Positions 57,830-64,000 of a stretch of DNA of 64,000 nt are shown piece after piece; within the stretch, counting starts at the first letter, position 1; every line of letters begins with the position of its first letter. The DNA is taken from NCBI GenBank assembly GCA_027924645.1, contig BSBN01000494.1, positions 1,622,001-1,686,000 of the forward strand, given 5' to 3'. Origin of the DNA: Cunninghamia lanceolata. Lineage: Eukaryota; Streptophyta; Pinopsida; Cupressales; Cupressaceae. A program made the position numbers and the translations under genes. The notes beneath the pieces were generated by a model. The model was not told the origin of the DNA, searched no databases, and was given only the letters and a program-made list of their open reading frames with translations.

Positions 57830-59077
57830 TGTTGCAAGTATGGGCCTAACCAGTGTTGTCATTGATGTCAACATACTCCTGTTGCATTAATGATCAGGAT
57901 TCGATGAACTGTTTGTTGAGGATATTGAGAAAATTGGTCATATCAGGAACAGTGAAGAATAGTGAAGACAGTAAGGTAAAAGTCCAAGATAAGATGAGGA
58001 TCAGAGGATGCGGTTTAAAGGGTTTGTAGATATGTGTCTTAATATGATCTAGTAAAGATTTTAGAGGTCCGCATGAAGATATGAAGAAGTTGTGGCTGCT
58101 CAAGTAAAACTAGTTTTGGCAAGTGTTCAGAGGTGACAGAGTGATAAAGATAGGTCCAGTGAGATCCGGAAATGCATTATCCTATTTTGTAGATTTGGTG
58201 GAGTGTTTAGGAAGTCCTTGTGATGTGTCAACATGATTGGTTCATGGTTTGGAGGTCTGCAAGGATCTATTCCTTTGTGACAGTGATGACAGACTGTGTT
58301 CTTGAGACTCCGGATGAAGGAAAGAAGGATTTCAGGAAGAAGATGAAGTGTGGATGTTCTTGGTGATTCATGAAATCTTGTGGAGGTCTTTGGATCATGT
58401 CCAGTTCATGTTGATGGTCCACATTGGACTTTAATCTCGCATTTGAAGAATTACCTCTGGATGAAGGTGTTCTTCCTTAGACTAGCCGACCGGATGAGTT
58501 ACTCATCTTGCGGATGTACTTGTAGAAGTTTTTTGACTTAGATGATTATTCCTAAGTCCATGTCTTATATAAATAAGGAATTGTGAATTCATTTCAAAGT
58601 GTGTCTTGTGGAGATGAGAGTGTGGTAGCGAGGAGAGAAAAAGGTAGAAAAGAAGTATTGGGCTTAAATGGAACTGATTCAAGCATGGTGAATATGCTAT
58701 TCTCCAATTCATGTATGTGATACTTATTTTTTGTAGACAGTGTGTCTCTTGTAGGTAGTGAGCCTCTTGTGACCAATGTGCTCAGGTAGTGAGCTCTAAT
58801 TGGCATGTGCCATTTTGTTCTTTCTATTCTTCTAACAGAGAATACAATCTTGGGTTAATCACCCTGTGGCTTTTCCCTTAACCAGGTTTTCCACGTCAAA
58901 ATCTTGGTTTCTTATGTGTTAATGTGTTTTTGCTCTTGGTTTAATGAATTGTGTTTCCATGATTGAATTATTATTATGCTGCTGAATTACAAAGTGAATT
59001 TAAGTATTTAAATTGGAAGAAAGTTTTGGACAACTAATTCACCCCACCCCTCTCAGTTGTCTACCCTGAATCTGACA
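57830..59077 (+). repeat. Copia-3 3' LTR (1248 bp)
   Basis: TGTTGCAAGTATGGGCC to CTGAATCTGACA, aligned along its length with the 5' LTR. A TATA-like TTATATAAATAAGG is at about 58565. Confidence 0.88.
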
Positions 59078-59315
59078 CAAGTATCACAATCATTTCTCCT
59101 TATCATCTTTAGGAATCTAAGTGAGGAAGCAAGCTTCCTAAGGGCCATCTTCATCACCGAAAGATCAAGAAAGAATAGGAAAATAATGGAAGTCGCAAGG
59201 TAAAAGGTTGTGAGTATCTCTCTTCTTTATTTTAAATCATTTTTACCTTCATATTTCATTGATGTTTTGGGTTTTATTATTCATTTAATTATCCCACTTT
59301 TACCCATCACATTTC

Positions 59316-59333
59316 TAGCACCCAACATGGGGC
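59316..59333 (+). other. Gypsy primer-site-like sequence
   Basis: TAGCACCCAACATGGGGC resembles the TGGCGCCCA..TGGGGC primer site of plant gypsy elements, with G-to-A-type changes. It follows the proposed LTR end CATCACA at 59311 by four bases. Confidence 0.5.
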
Positions 59334-61622
59334 TCTTGCCCCTAATCTAACAAAAATCTAGGTTTCTTAGAGACAGGTTCTGTATAGGTTTCTTATAGGC
59401 TTCTGACAGGTTCATCTGACGCATACATCCTCTAAACTAGCACTTTTACCTCCTGTTACGATGCATGCAAACTTTCGGCGCAAATAACCTCTGAGTCAGC
59501 ATTTTTACCTTCTATTCTAGTGCCTACGGTACTACGGTGCATATATCCCCTATTCTGGCACTTCCACTCCCTATTCTGGGGCCTATAGAATCCCAGCGCA
59601 TATACCCTGAGTTACGGTGCTCACACAACTTTTCACGACACATCTGTAGAAATGGCGCTTCTATCTATTCTTCCTGCGCTTTTGACATCTATCTTAGCAC
59701 ATTTGTAAATTGACGCTTGCAGTCTTTGTTTCTGCGCATACAGACTGTCAAGTGACACTTCTATTTTACACTATGGTTTTAGGATTTCTTCTAATTTTTT
59801 TTATTAACGCTAATGTTTGTTTGTAGGAGTAAGAGTTGGATAGAACATTTAGTTGCATTGATTAATTCATTTAGATTAATTAAGAGAAAAAGTAAAAAGA
59901 ATGCATGCATGCAAATCTCACTTAGTCTTTAACTAGGAAGATAGTAATTGAACCATTGCTATCTTTGCATATTGCCATCTTTTTTTAGTTAGAATATTTC
60001 TATCTCACAAACAGAATGAACATTGCTATGTTTTAAACAATTCAAAGTTAATAAATGCGTGAGTGCCCAAATAGATAACACATTTAGTTTTTTTCCTTTT
60101 AACTAGGTTTGGATTAATCATTGTCTTCTATGACTGTTGAATGACAATAGGCTTCTACTCTCCCCTTTACTAGGTGACCAGAACACCAGACTTGTTATTC
60201 CATCTGTATAACCTTTAGAGGTGTCTACCCTTCGATGCTCACCTGTCCAAGTGGGAACGACCCTGAGTGAAAATAGGCTAAAGCCAAACCCTCCTGATCC
60301 ACTTTAAATAAACTATGCTTAAGGCGAAAGCTTCCTACAATGAGTGTTGCTGTGTTACACTGACAGCCAACCTCCCCCAAAACTCTCCAAGGCATAACCC
60401 TTGGACGCTGGGAGAATCCATAATGAAGAGTAGTGTTGTTGCATGTGTAACCACTCGAATGGTTGCCTTGACTACTTAGCCACTTGTTTAGTATGCCAAA
60501 AACCCCTATTTGTTGACACAAAAGGTGGAACCTTTGAAGCGGCCCTGATTCATGTGATTCTTAGTAGAGGTAGCATGGACAATCCTAAGGTTCGATGGAG
60601 GTACGAGCCTAAAAAAACCTAGATCTAGTATGCATGAGAAGTGAGTGTCGTGGAGAGGAGCCAGTGCTACCAGATCCTAGAGCTACATGCTTTGAATATG
60701 CATAGCTAGGGGATTCAACAAACACTGTCCTATCCAACCTAGATCTAGTATGCATGAGAAGTGAGTGTCGCAAAGTCCAAAAATACAAAAAAATAAAAAA
60801 AGATAAAAATCATGAAAACTTCTATGCACTTGCTGTGTCTTTTGCCATAATTGAAAATTAGAATTCAAGAAAAGATCAAGTTTTCAACCAAAAAATAGAA
60901 ATTTTTTGAAAAACGTGCAAGAAACTCTGAAAACTCAAACTGAAAACCAGAATGGTGCATTTGCTGTGACCTACGGTGCATTTGCTTAGACTTGTAGTGC
61001 ATTTGATACTTGTTGCTACGCATTTGAAAATTGCCAGACTAGCGCATTTGCTTTAACCTACAACACTTTTGAACTCTGTTACGGTGCATTTACTACTGCG
61101 CATTCAAACTAGTGAGCTATTTTGTACCTTCCAAGAGAAAAATGTCAACTTTTTAGAAACCATTTCAAACCTATCTCAATTTGTTCCAAAATCTGATTAA
61201 AATCATACAAGTCAACCATTTCCCTCTTTTTCCGCACCATAGCTGCTTTCCCTTAGTACACCTTCATCCAAAATCTCAAAAAATTCTTCCAAAACCCAAC
61301 AAGGTTAGAACCAAGCTATTCTTGATCGCATCAAAACTCAAACAAACCTAGTGAGTATCCACTATCAAGGATCACTTATCCTTTCTCTCGGAACTCTACT
61401 AGTGGCTTGTGCAAAACTAGTCCACATCAAGCAAACAGATTTCTATCATCCTTACTTCGACTATCATTTTGTGCACCCAACTTGTTTGACACCAATTATA
61501 TCTAAGGAGAACCTTGTTCAAATCTTGTCACCTTCTAGCACCTCTTGCTCCAACTCTCACCATCCCATCTCTAGTCACCTTGCATGCTCTTAACGAGGTC
61601 ACAAAAACAAAAATAGATTGAA
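59334..61622 (+). other. Gypsy leader region with repeated GTGCAT/GCGCAT motifs
   Basis: About 2.3 kb with no recognised coding domain. Two stretches (59440-59720 and 60950-61110) are rich in GTGCAT, GCGCAT and GCATTTG words. A 38-bp direct repeat starting AACCTAGATCTAGTATGC occurs at about 60617 and 60739. Minor open frames on both strands are unrecognised. Confidence 0.5.
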
Positions 61623-63050
61623 ATGGCTAAGAAAACTATTCCAACCTCTCACAAAGGTGATGAGGAAATCTCTATGAAAGAGGTCCTCCAAACACAACAA
61701 GACCAAAGATTTCAACGCATAATGGATAAGGTACTTGCCCAAGACCCTACCAAATTCTTTCTACATCTAGCACATCTAGGAGTCAAGCTCCCTAAAGATT
61801 TTGATGTAGAGGCTCTAAAAGAACCTAAGGAAGAAAGAAACCCTGAGGGAAGCACACATGAGGAAATACCCATAGACAAAAGCAAAGCAACCATTGATTC
61901 CATGGATGCCTTAAGTTTGATGACCCAACAAATCCAAGCTTTACAACAACAATTCACAGACATGTAAATAGGAGCGTCAACTAAACATTATTCCCTAGAA
62001 GATTTTTCACCATATCCTTTTGATAGGACCTTGATCATGTTACCTTTCCCCTCTAAATTTGAGGTGCCAAAATTTGATAAATATTGAGGAAAGGGTGATC
62101 CAAGTGACCAAATTAGGGAATTTAACGCTGCTTGTCTTGAAGTCGCACACAATGATACTTACCTTATGTGACTATTTCCAAGATGCTTAGGAGGACAAAC
62201 CATGGAGTGGTTTTCTAGACTACCACCTGGCATTAGAACCTTTAATAAACTTGTGGACAAATTTGTCACACACTTCTCCTATAATATTAAGCATGACACC
62301 TCAATCTTGGATCTTTGTAACACCAAGAAAAAAAGTGGGGAATCTTTCACCGCCTTCTTACAAAGATGGAGACAGTTGGAAAGTAAGTGCCCACATCAAA
62401 TGCCTGAAAAATAAATGTTGGAAATGTTTGTCCATAACTTAGAAACTGACCTAAGCTATTAGACACGAATCCAATGTCCTACTTCCTTTAGTAAGGTCAT
62501 TGAGATGGGTCTAATCATCGAAAAGGCTTTAATCGCAAAGGGTCAAATAAAGCTATATAAGGACATCCTAGTACCAATGCCAATGTAGATAAACCAAGAT
62601 TCTAGACAAAGAACAAAAACATTGTGAATGATGGGGTGGTAGATGCCAAGAATGTGGCACCAAAGCCACCAATATTCAACTTATCGACTCCTCAAAACAA
62701 CCCCTCGCAAAACAAACTAAGAAACACTGAATCACAGTTTACAAATTTTCAACCTAGGAGAAAATTCACACCTTTGGGAGAATTATTGGAAATCGCCCTA
62801 TGGAAGTTAATCACATGTAAGATCATAACACTTCCATCAGTGTAGGAATATGAACCAAAAGTCAAACCTCCTTGGTGGAATGACAACGATTTTTGTGAAT
62901 ACCACCGAAATAGGGGGCATAAAACCAATGATTGCATTGTGCTCAAACACACTATCCAAGATTTGATCAAGAAAAACAAAGTGTCACTTGACAGTCATAC
63001 CTCTAATAATGATCACCAAGCATTCAAGGATCCTCTTCCCAACTACGAGT
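61623..63050 (+). pseudogene. Gypsy gag (retrotransposon gag domain and zinc knuckle), broken
   Basis: ATG 61623 opens an N-terminal region (EISMKEVLQTQQDQRFQRIM) up to a TAG at 61965. The capsid-like Retrotrans_gag core follows at about 62040-62460: FDRTLIMLPFPSKFEVPKFD, GGQTMEWFSRLPPGIRTFNK, SGESFTAFLQRWRQLESKCP, MLEMFVHNL. The zinc knuckle CEYHRNRGHKTNDC is at about 62894-62935, in the gypsy C-x2-H/C form. Stops occur near 61965, 62085, 62169, 62412 and 62460, and the frame shifts near 62480-62870. Confidence 0.75.
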
Positions 63051-63059
63051 AGGGAGGAC

Positions 63060-64000
63060 CTTCCAACCAAAACAACGGTGGAAATAACAACACAAATTAC
63101 ACAAACGTCGCCTTTGACTATGTTGTTAACATCTCAGAAAGTGATTCACACATCAATATGATCACTATAAATAAGGATCCGGATTGTAATGTTACCACCC
63201 GCAGCAATTGGGTCACTCTTAAAGGAGCCCCAGCCACTCCGGCCAATTAGTTCAGTATCCTGGATCAACTCCATAAGACACTTGCACATATCTCCATTCT
63301 GGAACTTCTGCATCTATCCCCGTCCCATAGGGCCATACTTGACAAAGCTTTATCAAAAGCCTCCGTCCCAATGAACCTAGCCAAAGAATAGTTTCAAACC
63401 ATGGTAGTTCACATTACCTCACCTCACTCCTTATCATTCACTGAAAAGGATGATATGTCAATAACCCAACCTCATAATGCCTCTCTTCATATCGAAGCCT
63501 TCATCCACAAACACAAGATAAAAAGGGTCCTAATTGATGGAGAAGTTGGTTTGAATATTTGCACCCTAAAGCTAATCCTTGCATTGGGGTTTGGGGAGAA
63601 AGCTATAGATCCAAAAAAGAAAATCACTATCAAAGCCTATGATGAGGAGGAGAGAACTTCCAAGGGAATTGTTACTTTACCTATCAGAGTGGTACCTATA
63701 GTAAAAGATGTGGCGTGTCAAGTCCTCAATATGGAACTAGCATATAACATTCTTCTTGGGAGACCATGGATACATGCTTTGAAAGCAATACCATCAACAT
63801 ACCATCAGAGTATAAAATTCCCCTATGAAGGCCAAGAGATCACTATACAAGGTGACCCTAATCCATTTCAGTATTGCAACTCCATTCAATCTAAACCTGA
63901 AGTTGTGATTCTAAACAACCATGCCTTTTCTTCATCTTCATCTCATGTTGACCCAGCTTCACTTGCTTCCACTTCAAAAGCTTCTCAACCTGACCTCAGA
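63060..64000 (+). pseudogene. Gypsy protease region, runs to window edge
   Basis: The frame contains KRVLIDGEVGLNICTLKLIL at about 63518-63580. Related plant gypsy proteases have IDGGAGLN or IDSG at the active Asp, so Asp is kept and the next Gly is Glu. LAYNILLGRPWIHALKAIPS (about 63739) and KFPYEGQEITIQGD (about 63810) are the conserved gypsy flap-to-C-terminal part (ILLGRPWIH). Stops near 63048, 63248 and 63388 separate it from gag. Reverse transcriptase would lie beyond 64000. Confidence 0.75.

Larger units (their letters stand above)
52012..59077 (+). mobile_element. Copia-3: Sirevirus/Maximus-like Ty1/copia element
   Basis: LTRs 52012-53270 and 57830-59077, one-mismatch target duplication, Met-tRNA primer site, gag-pol, and a 330-bp stretch before the 3' LTR with repeated polypurine tracts. 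Long LTRs, the FVDDIIFG reverse transcriptase core, DSGCSQHMTG protease and multiple AAGGGGGAG tracts point to the Sirevirus lineage. It sits in the gypsy 5' LTR and is younger than it. Confidence 0.88.
51209..64000 (+). mobile_element. Ty3/gypsy element, 5' part, interrupted by Copia-3 and cut by window end
   Basis: The 5' LTR is proposed at 51209-52011 plus 59083-59311 (about 1.03 kb without Copia-3), followed by a primer-site-like TAGCACCCAACATGGGGC at 59316-59333, a 2.3-kb leader, gag from 61623 and protease near 63530. A TATA-like CTATAAATAC at 51840 lies in the LTR. The LTR start is the least certain boundary, because no TSD or 3' LTR is available within the window. Gag and protease style fit the Tat-type plant gypsy elements. 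Confidence 0.6.

Noticed and set aside
1..64000. tRNA, rRNA or other structural RNA genes
   Set aside because: No cloverleaf-like or rRNA sequence was recognised; the tRNA-like matches are retroelement primer sites.

Overview
The window is AT-rich nuclear DNA of a seed plant, most likely a gymnosperm. The evidence is nested LTR retrotransposons with plant-type initiator-Met primer sites, plant-type telomere-like repeats (CCCTAA), plant host gene relics (MED15, subtilase, PPR, NB-ARC, RPAC1), and no intact host gene in 64 kb. The conifer assignment is an inference from this density of old nested elements.

Left part (1-29.9 kb). A decayed MED15 exon (838-1282) is followed by a stack of LTR elements. 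A partial plus-strand LTR ends at 4381. An old minus-strand element, called L2 here, has its left LTR in two pieces (4382-6584 and 22470-23066), a 236-bp internal remnant (23067-23302) and a right LTR from 23303 to about 28425. Inside L2's left LTR sits L1 (6585-22469), a LARD-like element with 3.8-kb LTRs, a 3.0-kb internal region with no recognisable protein domain, a primer-binding site and a polypurine tract. Both L1 LTRs carry broken pieces of two host genes: a PPR protein gene and RPAC1, the shared RNA polymerase I/III subunit. L1's right LTR is in turn interrupted by a complete Ty1/copia element, Copia-1 (15550-20773), with an AGGCT target duplication. A short deletion derivative of a copia element (28426-29854) breaks L2's right end.

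Middle part (29.9-45.1 kb). It holds a 162-bp hairpin (MITE-like), a poly(A)-tailed retroposed sequence with a 13-bp target duplication (32244-33461), about 3 kb of degenerate interstitial telomere-like repeat with a duplicated spacer, two pieces of a subtilisin-like protease pseudogene, and Copia-2 (40299-45065).

Right part (45.1-64 kb). It holds a recent 461-bp tandem duplication, a PPR relic, a copia 3' relic, and a minus-strand pseudogene of a multidomain protein with two carrier-protein domains, a left-handed beta-helix acyltransferase-like domain and membrane segments, next to an NB-ARC scrap. A Ty3/gypsy element (from about 51209, running off the right edge with gag and protease visible) carries Sirevirus-like Copia-3 (52012-59077) in its 5' LTR.

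Nothing here looks able to encode a working protein. Premature stops in the copia gag-pol and in host relics fall mostly where relatives have Gln, which fits long-term C-to-T change at methylated CAG sites. The most unusual item is L1: a domain-less, very-long-LTR element carrying two host gene fragments inside its LTRs.
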